A stretch of 64,000 bases of DNA from CAZUNB01 sp044227985 (GCA_044227985.1 JBGAVT010000001.1:44245-108244); one strand, 5' to 3'; positions 8,641 through 17,429 are shown, counted from the stretch's first letter. Notes: a model not told the origin generated them from the letters alone. Made by a program: numbers and translations.

Positions 8641-9708
8641 TTATGAACGATCCAACCACTTAAGTGCACCTAGTACGCTCTCTTCGTCAATTTTATAGTC
8701 AGTAATTACCTGCCCTATTTCACGCGGTATGGCCCATTGGATTTCCCCCGAGTGATTCTTTTTATCTCCGCGAATGGCCACTAAAAATTCTTCGGGTTCG
8801 ATGCCAACATCAAGCCTAGTTGGTAGATTATATTGCACCAATAGCTCAGATACAACATCGACGAGTTCTGACAGACCTGCCGCATACAACTCGCCGAGCA
8901 TACCAAGTCCAACCGCTTCACCGTGCAGCAATGGTTTAAATGTATGATGGGACAGACTTTCGAGTGCATGACCAAAAGTATGACCAAAATTAAGAACCTT
9001 GCGTTGGTTGGCTTCGCGTTCATCCAGAGCAACAACATCGACTTTCACCTGAACAGATTTAGCTACTAGTTTCGTCAATTTTTCTGCACCATTTTTATCA
9101 AAAACATTTTCTTTCAGATCATGAAGTATCGTATTTTTAGTAATAACTGCATGCTTAATAATCTCGCCAAAGCCTTCCACGAAAACCCGATCACTCAATG
9201 TCGAAAGACACGAGGTATTACAATATACGCCGGTTGGCTGTGTAAATGTACCAATATTATTTTTTAAACCAGCAAAATTAATGCCTGTCTTTCCACCAAC
9301 TGCAGCATCGACTTGTGCCAATAGTGTTGTCGGAATATTAATAAAACGAATTCCACGTTTATAGGTTGCGGCAGCAAATCCACCTAGATCAGTTATGACC
9401 CCACCACCAACGTTGATTATCAACGCATTACGGTCGGCGCTGGCGGCATTTAATTGCTGCCAAATTGATTCAACTGTTCGAATATTCTTATACTGTTCGC
9501 CAGGTTCAATTTCGATTAATTGAGGACTATTTATGCGCTTACTGCTAATAGCGTCAAAATATAGTGGTGCTACATTGCTATCACTCACAACAAAAATTTG
9601 GGACACATCAGTTGGGATCATCTGGGTCAGACGATCAAAATCTTGTTCAACCAAGATTTGGTAGCTAGATCTTGTCGCACTAGTCGTGAGATCAATTTGA
9701 TTACTCAT
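8641..9708 (-). CDS. aroB: 3-dehydroquinate synthase
   Basis: The NAD- and Zn/Co-dependent AroB (355 residues) cyclises DAHP to 3-dehydroquinate. EPGEQYKN (about 68-75) and the NAD loop VGGGVITDLGGFAA are clear, as are KRGIRFINIPTTLLAQVDA, GEIIKHAVI and the metal-site LNFGHTFGHALE. It is the second gene of the operon, two bases after the DAHP synthase gene, so the first two pathway steps are encoded side by side. Confidence 0.97.
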   Translation of the reverse strand: MSNQIDLTTSATRSSYQILVEQDFDRLTQMIPTDVSQIFVVSDSNVAPLYFDAISSKRINSPQLIEIEPGEQYKNIRTVESIWQQLNAASADRNALIINVGGGVITDLGGFAAATYKRGIRFINIPTTLLAQVDAAVGGKTGINFAGLKNNIGTFTQPTGVYCNTSCLSTLSDRVFVEGFGEIIKHAVITKNTILHDLKENVFDKNGAEKLTKLVAKSVQVKVDVVALDEREANQRKVLNFGHTFGHALESLSHHTFKPLLHGEAVGLGMLGELYAAGLSELVDVVSELLVQYNLPTRLDVGIEPEEFLVAIRGDKKNHSGEIQWAIPREIGQVITDYKIDEESVLGALKWLDRS

Positions 9709-9710
9709 GG

Positions 9711-10754
9711 CTACGCTACCGCCGAGTCGGCCAACCTTCTCAGCAAGGTTTCGGTTTCAGCAACATTCACCGTAGGATCAGTTTTGCTGTAGCCATATGT
9801 AGAGTCTTTAGCATCCTTGATCGTACCTTTTTCAAGGTAGCTTTCAAGCATGATTCCACGTATATGATGTTTTATATCTGAGTCTTGAATAAGATTAATC
9901 GCGGCTTCAGCTGCTCGATATTGTCCATCAGCCGACTTCGATCCATTACTGTACCCAGCACCGTTACCATGGCTAGCATCAATTATCACACCGAGGTTAT
10001 CGATTCCAACTTCATTCAGCGCTATCACTGCCTGTTCTACAGACTCGACATCGATATTACTTCGAAGACCGCCACGAGCATCCTGTACGCCTCGCAATAT
10101 AATTCCACCGGCTATGCCACCTGGTGTGTCAATCATAGAAAACTGTCCATCTTCGTCAAGTAATGGGACATTATCATGCTGTGATTTTACAGCCAACATT
10201 GCTTGAGCCGCAGTCAACATATCACCAAAAATACCATTTTTTGAAAGTGTTGGAATCTCGGGCATGCTACTAGCTTGTAAGCGCACATTCTGATCAGTCA
10301 CATTACGCGCTCCAATCCATTGTGCCGCCAAGATATCTCCGTAATACTGACCCTGGCTTGGAGCTAGTAATTCTATTGCAATTGGAAAACCAGCATTTAC
10401 GAGTTGCGCCAATGCCGATCGAGCCTGTGGAACTGATTCACTTTCAAGTCCTCTCCAGCCAGTGGTTGTTCGTGGTTTCAGCGGATTAGCACGAATTACA
10501 ACTTTAACTTGCTTCGAGACTTCGCCAATCAATCCCTCGATCTTAGTAGCAAACTCAAAGATTGCTCCAGAATCATCAAGACTACAAGGACCAACAAAAG
10601 CTAAAAACCTTTTATCGCGGCCTTCTAAAATTTCGATAATTTCTCTGCGATGCTGTGTCAATTGTATAGCTGCTGCCGAGGTAATCGGGTGCCGTGCCCG
10701 AAGATCACTCGGGATAATCATTTTTTTACTATTTGTCTTCATTGTTAGTTCCAT
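9711..10754 (-). CDS. aroF: 3-deoxy-7-phosphoheptulonate (DAHP) synthase, class I AroF/G/H type
   Basis: This is the entry enzyme of the shikimate pathway, condensing PEP and erythrose 4-phosphate (347 residues). The metal ligands are recognisable: Cys in FVGPCSLDD, His in DASHGNGAGY, Glu in MLESYLEKG and Asp in SKTDPTV. KPRTTTGWRG is the PEP-binding loop. Which aromatic product would inhibit it cannot be read from the sequence. The start at 10754 has AAAGGA five to six bases upstream. It is the first structural gene behind the leader-peptide attenuator at 10777-10890, the natural control point for the whole pathway. Confidence 0.95.
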   Translation of the reverse strand: MELTMKTNSKKMIIPSDLRARHPITSAAAIQLTQHRREIIEILEGRDKRFLAFVGPCSLDDSGAIFEFATKIEGLIGEVSKQVKVVIRANPLKPRTTTGWRGLESESVPQARSALAQLVNAGFPIAIELLAPSQGQYYGDILAAQWIGARNVTDQNVRLQASSMPEIPTLSKNGIFGDMLTAAQAMLAVKSQHDNVPLLDEDGQFSMIDTPGGIAGGIILRGVQDARGGLRSNIDVESVEQAVIALNEVGIDNLGVIIDASHGNGAGYSNGSKSADGQYRAAEAAINLIQDSDIKHHIRGIMLESYLEKGTIKDAKDSTYGYSKTDPTVNVAETETLLRRLADSAVA

Positions 10755-10776
10755 TGTAGTCCTTTTTCGGTTAAAT

Positions 10777-10805
10777 AAAAAACCGCTCTATGTTTGTGAG
10801 CGGCT
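10777..10805 (-). terminator. Intrinsic terminator of the aro attenuator, with alternative antiterminator
   Basis: On the minus strand CCGCTC and GAGCGG form a perfect 6-bp stem, extended by A-U and G-U pairs to eight, around a 9-base loop and followed by six U. It lies between the leader peptide stop and the aroF ribosome site. Its 5' arm (10799-10806) can instead pair with 10835-10843 at the end of the leader reading frame: AGCGG, a bulged A, then CTA, giving eight pairs. The two structures exclude each other, as in classical amino-acid attenuators. Confidence 0.85.
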
Positions 10806-10833
10806 ATTTTGGCAATTTTTAATAAAACGTCAA

Positions 10834-10890
10834 TTAGTCCGCTGTTGCGTACCAATAAAAGCTAAAAAAGTTTGCACTGTTGTTAATCAT
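10834..10890 (-). CDS. Aromatic leader peptide (F-F-S-F-Y-W-Y) of the aro operon attenuator
   Basis: An 18-residue frame reads MINNSANFFSFYWYATAD and then stops with TAA. Six of seven consecutive residues are Phe, Tyr or Trp, all three end products of the pathway encoded directly downstream. A ribosome starved for any of them would stall at residues 8-14, just before the antiterminator sequence at 10835-10843. No strong Shine-Dalgarno is present, which fits the apparent leaderless promoter just upstream. Short frames like this arise by chance, but this composition next to an alternative terminator and a DAHP synthase gene makes chance unlikely. Confidence 0.85.
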   Translation of the reverse strand: MINNSANFFSFYWYATAD

Positions 10891-10897
10891 AAAATTA

Positions 10898-10926
10898 AAT
10901 TTATCATAGATTAATGTATATGTCAA
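10898..10926 (-). promoter_or_regulatory. Candidate promoter of the aro operon
   Basis: TTGACA (10926-10921) is followed after 17 bases by TAAATT (10903-10898), a four-of-six match to a -10 box. The predicted transcription start falls at or just before the leader peptide ATG at 10890, so the leader would be translated from a leaderless message. Confidence 0.5.
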
Positions 10927-10978
10927 AATATAATGATTTAATATAGTCAAAAATGGTGTTTAGTTTAATATAGATCTA

Positions 10979-11062
10979 CACCGTAGTACAAGGCAAATTT
11001 TTATAGACTGCTGAATCGATCTTACAATTTTTCTGAACAGCACCTTCAAAAAGACTACGGTG
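10979..11062. other. 84-bp element bounded by a 9-bp inverted repeat, possible structured RNA
   Basis: CACCGTAGT (10979-10987) and ACTACGGTG (11054-11062) are perfect complements. Inside, TGCTG (11009-11013) and CAGCA (11038-11042) form a second, nested stem. The element fills the spacer between the propeller-protein gene and the aro promoter. No protein frame or known RNA family is recognised. Confidence 0.4.
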
Positions 11063-11104
11063 AAATATATTTTTCACATTGGATAAATCGCTAGCAACTC
11101 CTAA

Positions 11105-12766
11105 TTAGTTGAATAATTGCGGTCTGGTGACATCAGAAATTTTATGGGACTCACCGCCCTCGGTCGATATTACAAAATCAGATGACTGTCCTGGGCTATT
11201 GTCGTAGTACACAATCGTATCATTTCCAATCCAGTTTATATCGCTACTAATTGAATCTGCCGTAGCGATTATTTTACTCTCAGAAGCGCCAGAAAGACTA
11301 CGTACAACTATTACGTTCTTACCATCGCGTTCTTCAACCCACGCTGCTTTCGATAAATCTCTAGAATAGCGAATTACTAAATCTTGTAATCCTGCTGGCT
11401 CACCCTCAAGCTGTGTTTGGTTGCTACTGTCTGTATTAAGCTGCCACCAATCAAGCGCCTGTTCATCTTTCTTCTGAGAGCTAAAGACTAGTTGGTTGAC
11501 GGAAGTAAGATTAAGATTATAGATAGTCGCAGCTAGATGGTTTTTGGGATCTACCCCAGCAGTAGACATGCTTCGCAGTCCCGTAAAACTAGCACCACTG
11601 GTCTCAAATAGCGTGAAGAAAATTCTATCTTTTACTAGTTGTATAGAACCATATTGCGGGCTGCTAGAAAGCTCATCTTTAGATGACGTTTTTGTGTTAA
11701 CAGTCGAGATGTAGCTATCTCCATCATTATCTTTTTTATCAACTCGTGACGAATAGACAAATGTATCACCAGACCATCCAATGGGGCTAATATAGCTAGC
11801 CTGATCGATCTTCTTATTGGAACCATCATTTGTAACCAAATAAATACTTGTTAAAAGATTACCACCTTTATCGCGCTCCCCATTGCGTGTCGAAATTACG
11901 ACCGTATCCTTTCCATTCGGTGCCGTGCTCGACATAGTACCGCTGCCCTCTTTGCCTGTTGCAGCCAAAACGACCGACTGCTCACTGCCATCAAATCTTG
12001 AACGGTAGGTATTGTACTTGCCTTCACGTTGACTGATAAAAAAGTGCCAGCTATCAGGAACCAGAGTGACGATTTGAGTTTTTTCACTACTTTGGTTGAT
12101 GCTAAATTTATTAGCAATATAACCATTCTTTTTAACTACTATATCCACTAATGGTTGCTCGGAGTTACGTTCGACTGTAACAATAGCTCGCCCAGCCTCA
12201 TCGGTTGTGATCCCTTGTTGATTGTAGCCAACATCTGCGGCTGCAATTGGTTTTTGACTAAGCCAGTCTACCACTGTCAATTCGAGTTGCTTACCTGTCG
12301 GCACAAGATAGATTTCTCCAAAATTATTATCATTGTAGCCAAGCACAACATCTTTGCCTTGGTTTTGATAACCTTCAATTTCAATTTTAAGTTCGGTATC
12401 ACCGAACTGCATCGCTCTAAACTTAGCTCGTCCTCTACGGTCACTTTCTTCCTTCTTTCCCGCTATCGATACTATGGCCCCTTTAATTGGCTGCTTAGTT
12501 CTATCATCGCGTATAACAACTTCAGCTTTTGTCTTCATCCCGATTATATTAAAGGCTTGAAAGCGCCATTTTGGCATGGCATAAATGGTTCCAACAGCTG
12601 CTGTTAAAAGTAAAAGTACTATAAATAATTTACCAAAAGGACTTTTCCAAAGCTTGATACATCGACGCCTAAGCCAGTGTGCCAAACCCGGCCGGCCGAC
12701 GTGAATTTTCTTTTGATCAGATATTTTATGGCCTTCTGGTATTTCTCTTTTACTGTCTTCTGGCAT
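11105..12766 (-). CDS. Membrane-anchored protein with carboxypeptidase-regulatory-like domains and a TolB-like propeller
   Basis: The 553-residue protein starts with a basic cytoplasmic stretch of about 43 residues and has one membrane segment at about 44-64. Two beta-sandwich regions follow (about 78-155 and 158-237), each with the AxVxI-x-K/T...DxxGxA pattern of carboxypeptidase-regulatory-like domains. The rest (about 240-553) consists of repeats such as SPIGWSGDTFVYSS and DISSDINWIGNDTIVYY that resemble TolB/WD40-like blades. It probably sits outside the cell and binds a ligand; no catalytic motif is visible. It stands alone upstream of the aro operon. Confidence 0.75.
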   Translation of the reverse strand: MPEDSKREIPEGHKISDQKKIHVGRPGLAHWLRRRCIKLWKSPFGKLFIVLLLLTAAVGTIYAMPKWRFQAFNIIGMKTKAEVVIRDDRTKQPIKGAIVSIAGKKEESDRRGRAKFRAMQFGDTELKIEIEGYQNQGKDVVLGYNDNNFGEIYLVPTGKQLELTVVDWLSQKPIAAADVGYNQQGITTDEAGRAIVTVERNSEQPLVDIVVKKNGYIANKFSINQSSEKTQIVTLVPDSWHFFISQREGKYNTYRSRFDGSEQSVVLAATGKEGSGTMSSTAPNGKDTVVISTRNGERDKGGNLLTSIYLVTNDGSNKKIDQASYISPIGWSGDTFVYSSRVDKKDNDGDSYISTVNTKTSSKDELSSSPQYGSIQLVKDRIFFTLFETSGASFTGLRSMSTAGVDPKNHLAATIYNLNLTSVNQLVFSSQKKDEQALDWWQLNTDSSNQTQLEGEPAGLQDLVIRYSRDLSKAAWVEERDGKNVIVVRSLSGASESKIIATADSISSDINWIGNDTIVYYDNSPGQSSDFVISTEGGESHKISDVTRPQLFN

Positions 12767-12800
12767 TCTTAAATTCTAGCATAAGCGGATTGAATAGCGA

Positions 12801-13277
12801 TTAGTATTTTGCAAATAGCTGCACGCTTGAATTGTCTAATTTTATAGCAAGGGTGGATATGGGGAGTTTGGTATTTGGGTCTAATAAATCACCAACAATT
12901 TGCGCGAGTGGAACTAATACAAATGCTCGGTCTGTAAGCTGAGGATGTGGAATAGTCAATCGTTGAGAACTAATCTGTTTATCATCAAAAAGCAATATAT
13001 CGATATCTATTTCGCGTGGACCCCATCGATAAGTTTCGGTTCGGCCTAAGTCAGCTTCAATTTTTTTAATAATACTCAACACTTCTTCTGGTGTTTTATC
13101 AGTTTCAGCGGTTAAGCAGGCGTTGAGAAAATCAGGCTGGTTTTCTTCCCCCCAGGCTTTAGTTTCATAAATACTTGATACTTTATCAATAGAAAAGTAA
13201 TGTGATAATTTATCAACAGTTCTACGAATATAATCCTCTCTATCGCCAACATTGCTACCGAGCCCGAGCGCAATCAT
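12801..13277 (-). CDS. folK: 2-amino-4-hydroxy-6-hydroxymethyldihydropteridine diphosphokinase (HPPK)
   Basis: This 158-residue enzyme transfers pyrophosphate from ATP to the pterin precursor of folate. ALGLGSNVGDRE is the N-terminal signature, YETKAWGEENQPDFLNAC matches the pterin loop, and the ATP/Mg signature is RWGPREIDIDILLFDD followed by IPHPQLTDRAFVLVPL. Other folate synthesis genes (folP, folB) are not adjacent. The start overlaps the preceding membrane-protein gene by 4 bp. A 5-formyl-THF cyclo-ligase at 32391 is another folate-related gene in the window. Confidence 0.96.
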   Translation of the reverse strand: MIALGLGSNVGDREDYIRRTVDKLSHYFSIDKVSSIYETKAWGEENQPDFLNACLTAETDKTPEEVLSIIKKIEADLGRTETYRWGPREIDIDILLFDDKQISSQRLTIPHPQLTDRAFVLVPLAQIVGDLLDPNTKLPISTLAIKLDNSSVQLFAKY

Positions 13278-13870
13278 ACTTTTTTTCGGTTCAAATGCAG
13301 AACCTTCCTTCTTAGTATTATTACAGAAACTAAAAGCACATTAAAAATAAAGATGTAAAGAGGAAATGCGTAGGTAGCAAAACTCCATGTATCTATCGTT
13401 AGTAAAACTAGCAGTGAGTTAACGATGCCGAAAAGAAAGACCACATATGCTTCTGAGAGCGGGTGTGTGAAGGCTTTTTTAAAGATCGGCAACCCAGCGC
13501 TTAAGTCGGCGATGATAGAAAAAATAATAGCCAAAATACCACTACCGCTTAGTGCCCAAACAACAATTGCAAGAATTGCGAAAAAACCGCAGTAATAATC
13601 AAATTTATCCAGCTTCCAGTAAGCTTTTTTGTTCACGAAAGAGGCTAAGAATATCATCAGTGGATTGAACCCGACTATAAACGAAAGGAGCGCTTGTTTA
13701 CCTACTCCTTCACTTAATGCCGCGAAGAAAGCAATCATTGGTACGATACTAAGTAGCAGCCAGCTCAGACGGTTAGGCTGCACTTTGCCAAGTAAGGTCA
13801 AACGAACATAGCTCAAACCACCCAGAAATGATATTAACGTTCCAACATAAATGAACCATTCTGGTAGCAT
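13274..13870 (-). CDS. Polytopic membrane protein, tandem paralogue B
   Basis: A 198-residue protein with about six membrane segments. It aligns end to end with its upstream neighbour: both start MLP.(W/Y)F.Y(V), and both contain a GK.(Q/K)PNR(L/V)(S/T)W segment near residue 32, a GVGxQxLL segment, an AYWxxxKxDY segment and a SD/AD...P..KK.(F)THP..E motif in the second half. The PNR and P..KK positions recall PQ-loop transporters, but this is only a loose resemblance. I used the ATG at 13870, which overlaps the upstream stop (TGATG). Function unknown. Confidence 0.75.
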   Translation of the reverse strand: MLPEWFIYVGTLISFLGGLSYVRLTLLGKVQPNRLSWLLLSIVPMIAFFAALSEGVGKQALLSFIVGFNPLMIFLASFVNKKAYWKLDKFDYYCGFFAILAIVVWALSGSGILAIIFSIIADLSAGLPIFKKAFTHPLSEAYVVFLFGIVNSLLVLLTIDTWSFATYAFPLYIFIFNVLLVSVIILRRKVLHLNRKKV

Positions 13871-14460
13871 CAATTAAATGCTTTCTGTTGTTTAAGACTG
13901 CCAAATTTAATTAATAACGCCATTATTCCCGTTATCACTGTTAAGTAGAGAGGAAACGAAAGCTCTGCAAAACTCCATTCCTGAATTGTAAATAATGTAG
14001 TTATGCCAGATAAAAAAGTTAGCCCATAAGCGAGAACGTTCTCGGTCTCAGGATGAGTAAAGCATTTCTTCATTGTGGGGAAACTCGCCAGACCATCAGC
14101 TGTAATCGAAAGTATAATTGCTAAACTAGCATTCTTGGTCAGCTGCCATAACATTATAGCTAAAACTACAAAAACCGCTAAGATATAATCTTGTTTTTTT
14201 GTTTGCCAATATGCATTCTTGTTAAATAGACTAGCAAGTAACACCGTCAATGGAAGTAACGATGAAGAGAGCGTCAGCAAAACCTGAATGCCAACTCCTT
14301 GATTTAGTTGCGCGAATGCTGTGATCAACGGAATTAAAAACCAAAAGAACCACGTTACCCTATTTGGTTTACTCTTTCCTTGAAAAGTCGTGACTATATA
14401 TCCGAGAGTCCCAATTGTATTGATAACAACTGCTACATAAACAAAATAGCTAGGTAACAT
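13870..14460 (-). CDS. Polytopic membrane protein, tandem paralogue A
   Basis: This 196-residue hydrophobic protein has about six membrane segments and is a clear paralogue of the next gene downstream. GKSKPNRVTWFFWFLIP, ADGLASFPTMKKCFTHP and AYWQTKKQDYIL are the shared landmarks. Repeated Trp and Pro at the ends of helices suggest a transporter-like fold, possibly PQ-loop related. The two genes overlap and so would be made together, perhaps as a heterodimer. No substrate can be inferred. Confidence 0.75.
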   Translation of the reverse strand: MLPSYFVYVAVVINTIGTLGYIVTTFQGKSKPNRVTWFFWFLIPLITAFAQLNQGVGIQVLLTLSSSLLPLTVLLASLFNKNAYWQTKKQDYILAVFVVLAIMLWQLTKNASLAIILSITADGLASFPTMKKCFTHPETENVLAYGLTFLSGITTLFTIQEWSFAELSFPLYLTVITGIMALLIKFGSLKQQKAFN

Positions 14461-14522
14461 AATTTACTATGGATTCAATTGGTTAAAGAATTGCGAGCAT
14501 ACTACTGATATTTTAAAATAGA

Positions 14523-16307
14523 TCATTTTTCAGTTTGTTCAACAACTTCAATAGACAAGTCAGACAACTGCTCTGGGCTGACGCTACTTGGGCTTTGCAT
14601 CATCAAATCAACGCCGCTACCGTTCTTCGGAAATGCCACTACCTCACGAATATTGTCTTCGTCCATTAGCACCATAAATATCCTATCTAGACCCGGCGCA
14701 TTCCCCGCATGAGGTGGAGCGCCGTACTTGAATGCACTTATCATCGCCCCAAATCGCTCATCAACTGTTTCGCGGCTGATTCCTACTACTTCAAATGCAG
14801 CATACATAACTTCAGGTTTGTAGTTACGAACCGCACCCGAGCTAGCCTCATAACCATTCATCACAAGATCATACTGGTCGGCAATGAGAGCCAATTTTTC
14901 TTCGTCAGTTTTTGCAGCTTCAATCGCCGCCAATCCGCCTTTTGGCATACTAAAGGGATTGTGACCAAAATCAATTTTCTTTTGTTTTTCATCCCATTCA
15001 TAAAATGGAAAATCAATGACCCAAAGTAAACTCACCTCATTAGAATCTTTAAGCTTAAAGTGATCCACAAAAGCAACCCGCACCGCACCCAAAACTTTGT
15101 TAACTTCATTTCGCACGCCAGCACCAAAGAAAACTCCGTCGCCATCCTGGACATTGAATTTTGCTTTTATCATCTCAATCTCTTGTTCGCTCATAAACTT
15201 TGCAATTGGCGACTTCACTTCTCCGTCTGTGAACAATATATAGGCCAGTCCTTTCGCACCGTTTTGCTTGGCTATTTCTGTGAATCCATCAATTTCTTTA
15301 CGACTTAAAGATGCGGCGCCTTTAACATCAATTGCTTTAACCACTCCACCGTCCTGTATCGCGTTACCGAAAACAGAAAACTCTGTATCTGTAAAATCTT
15401 CGCTCAAATCTACCAACTTCATATCGTATCGTAAATCAGGTTTATCACTTCCATAGGTATTCATCGCTTCGTCATAGGTAATACGTGGGACATCTTCAAA
15501 GGTTAGTTTCTTACCAGCAAAATCTGTCACGAGTGATGTCATCAACGGATCCATCATCTTTCGAACTTCATCACCGTCTTCGACAAACGCCATTTCCATA
15601 TCAAGCTGATAGAACTCTCCATAAAGTCGATCGTCACGAGGATCTTCATCACGAAAACAAGCTGCAAGCTGGTAATAGCGTGGAATGCCACCAACCATAA
15701 GTAGTTGCTTGAACTGCTGCGGTGCTTGAGGCAGGGCATAAAATCTACCTTGCTGAAAGCGTGATGGAATTACAAAGTCTCGCGCTCCTTCTGGACTGGA
15801 ATTTGCCAAAATTGGAGTTGTAATCTCTGTAAAATCGTTTTTTTCCATGTACTGTCGAATGTAGCTATACATTTCTGATCGCCGTTTTAGCATTGTCTGC
15901 ATTTTCTCACGACGTAAATCAAGATACCGATACTTTAGGCGAGTTTCTTCGTTCGCAACCTGATTGTCTTTCGTAACACTAAAAGGTAGCGGGTCGGACT
16001 TGTTAAGAATCTCTAACATTTCCACAACTACTTCAACTTCACCGGTAGCAATATCTTTATTAATCAATCCAGATTCTCGGTTGATCACTTTACCAGTGGC
16101 TTTCAATACGTATTCGTCGCGAACAGTTTCGGCGACCCTGAAAGCTGCTTCATGATCTGGATGAATCGTTAGCTGGACGATGCCTGACTCATCCCGAATA
16201 TCGATAAAAATCACACCGCCGTGGTCACGGCGACTATTCACCCAACCCATCAACATGACTTGTTGGTCGATTGATTTATTACTTTCTAATGCTAAACTTC
16301 GCTTCAT
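14523..16307 (-). CDS. aspS: Aspartyl-tRNA synthetase
   Basis: A class II synthetase of the bacterial type (594 residues). It has an N-terminal OB-fold anticodon-binding domain (VMLMGWVNSRRDHGGVIFID), motif 2 ACFRDEDPRDDR, a bacterial GAD insertion (about 290-420), and motif 3 GNAPGLDRIFMVL. I cannot tell from sequence whether it charges only tRNA-Asp or also tRNA-Asn. TATAAT ends eight bases before the ATG, so the message would be essentially leaderless. Confidence 0.97.
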   Translation of the reverse strand: MKRSLALESNKSIDQQVMLMGWVNSRRDHGGVIFIDIRDESGIVQLTIHPDHEAAFRVAETVRDEYVLKATGKVINRESGLINKDIATGEVEVVVEMLEILNKSDPLPFSVTKDNQVANEETRLKYRYLDLRREKMQTMLKRRSEMYSYIRQYMEKNDFTEITTPILANSSPEGARDFVIPSRFQQGRFYALPQAPQQFKQLLMVGGIPRYYQLAACFRDEDPRDDRLYGEFYQLDMEMAFVEDGDEVRKMMDPLMTSLVTDFAGKKLTFEDVPRITYDEAMNTYGSDKPDLRYDMKLVDLSEDFTDTEFSVFGNAIQDGGVVKAIDVKGAASLSRKEIDGFTEIAKQNGAKGLAYILFTDGEVKSPIAKFMSEQEIEMIKAKFNVQDGDGVFFGAGVRNEVNKVLGAVRVAFVDHFKLKDSNEVSLLWVIDFPFYEWDEKQKKIDFGHNPFSMPKGGLAAIEAAKTDEEKLALIADQYDLVMNGYEASSGAVRNYKPEVMYAAFEVVGISRETVDERFGAMISAFKYGAPPHAGNAPGLDRIFMVLMDEDNIREVVAFPKNGSGVDLMMQSPSSVSPEQLSDLSIEVVEQTEK

Positions 16308-16364
16308 ATCAGGTTATTATAACAGATTATCAAGAGCTTTTAATCTGTTTAATCCAAAAAAACA

Positions 16365-17429
16365 CTACTTACCAACTTGAGAAGCGAGATAGCTTTGGAC
16401 GAAATCTGAGATTTCACCATCGAGCACGGCGCTTGTATCAGAAGTTTCGTGGGATGTACGGGTGTCTTTGACCATATTGTACGGGTGAAGCACATAATTT
16501 CTGATCTGGTTTCCCCATGCCGCTTTTGTATCTGGACCTTTGATATCAGCAATTTTTTCAGCGTGTTGTTCTTCGGCGAGCTGAGCTAATTTACTCTTTA
16601 ATATCTTCATTGCGGTTTCCTTATTCTGAATCTGTGAACGCTCGTTCTGAATCGAAATAACAATATTTGTTGGAATGTGGGTCACGCGGACCGCACTGTC
16701 GGTCGTGTTAACGCTCTGGCCACCATGCCCACCAGCCCGATAAACATCAATCCGTAGGTCTTTATCGTCAATCTCAATATCACCAGGCTCGTCAATCAGT
16801 GGGGTTATTTCAACCAGCGCAAAGCTAGTCTGTCTGAGATTGTCTGAATTAAACGGACTGAGTCGAACTAAACGGTGAACACCGTGCTCGCTTTTCAGTA
16901 GACCAAACGCATTCGTACCTTTAATTTCTAGTGTAACTGATTTAATACCGGCTTCATCACCGGCTGATTCGGTAATCTGCTCGACTTTCCATTTTTGGCC
17001 TTGAGCGTAGCGAACATACATCCGCCTGAGCATCCCTGCCCAATCCATAGCATCAGTACCTCCAGTGCCAGCGTGGATGCTCAGAACAGCATCTTCGCTG
17101 TCGTATTGACCGCCAAGCAGTAGTTGGCCGTGTAGCGCCTGATACCTCGCTATGGCTGCTTGCTTCTCATTGCTGAGCTGGCTGTCATCACCTCCACTAA
17201 GCTCTATAATGTCGGCAACTTCTTGTTCGAGTAGTCGCCACGGTTCAACCGTCTCATGCATTCGCGCCAATCGCTTCGTCTTAGCTTGCGCCTTGGATTG
17301 ATCGTTCCAGAAATCAGGACTTGCTTGCTCAAGCTCAATCTCAGCAATCTCTTTTTCTTTGACAGCAATATCTAGCTTATTGATCGCATCATTAACCGCA
17401 TCCGCCAATTGTTTAAACTCAATTTCCAT
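16365..17429 (-). CDS. prfB: Peptide chain release factor 2
   Basis: RF2 (354 residues) releases peptides at UGA and UAA codons. RLVRLSPFNSDNLRQTSF carries the SPF tripeptide that marks RF2 rather than RF1, and RAGGHGGQSVN carries the GGQ peptidyl-hydrolysis motif. The reading frame is continuous from the start, with no in-frame UGA and no programmed frameshift site of the kind that controls many RF2 genes. Its presence, with TGA used as a stop by several genes here, indicates the standard code and argues against the UGA-Gly lineages of the CPR. Confidence 0.97.
   Translation of the reverse strand: MEIEFKQLADAVNDAINKLDIAVKEKEIAEIELEQASPDFWNDQSKAQAKTKRLARMHETVEPWRLLEQEVADIIELSGGDDSQLSNEKQAAIARYQALHGQLLLGGQYDSEDAVLSIHAGTGGTDAMDWAGMLRRMYVRYAQGQKWKVEQITESAGDEAGIKSVTLEIKGTNAFGLLKSEHGVHRLVRLSPFNSDNLRQTSFALVEITPLIDEPGDIEIDDKDLRIDVYRAGGHGGQSVNTTDSAVRVTHIPTNIVISIQNERSQIQNKETAMKILKSKLAQLAEEQHAEKIADIKGPDTKAAWGNQIRNYVLHPYNMVKDTRTSHETSDTSAVLDGEISDFVQSYLASQVGK

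Noticed and set aside
8135..8698. 187-residue plus-strand frame across aroA
   Set aside because: Antisense to a clear aroA gene; composition reflects reverse-complemented codons.
12155..12607. 150-residue plus-strand frame inside the propeller gene
   Set aside because: Antisense shadow with no ribosome site or motif.
16365..17429. Programmed frameshift in prfB
   Set aside because: The frame is continuous from the ATG and no in-frame UGA is found near the N-terminus.
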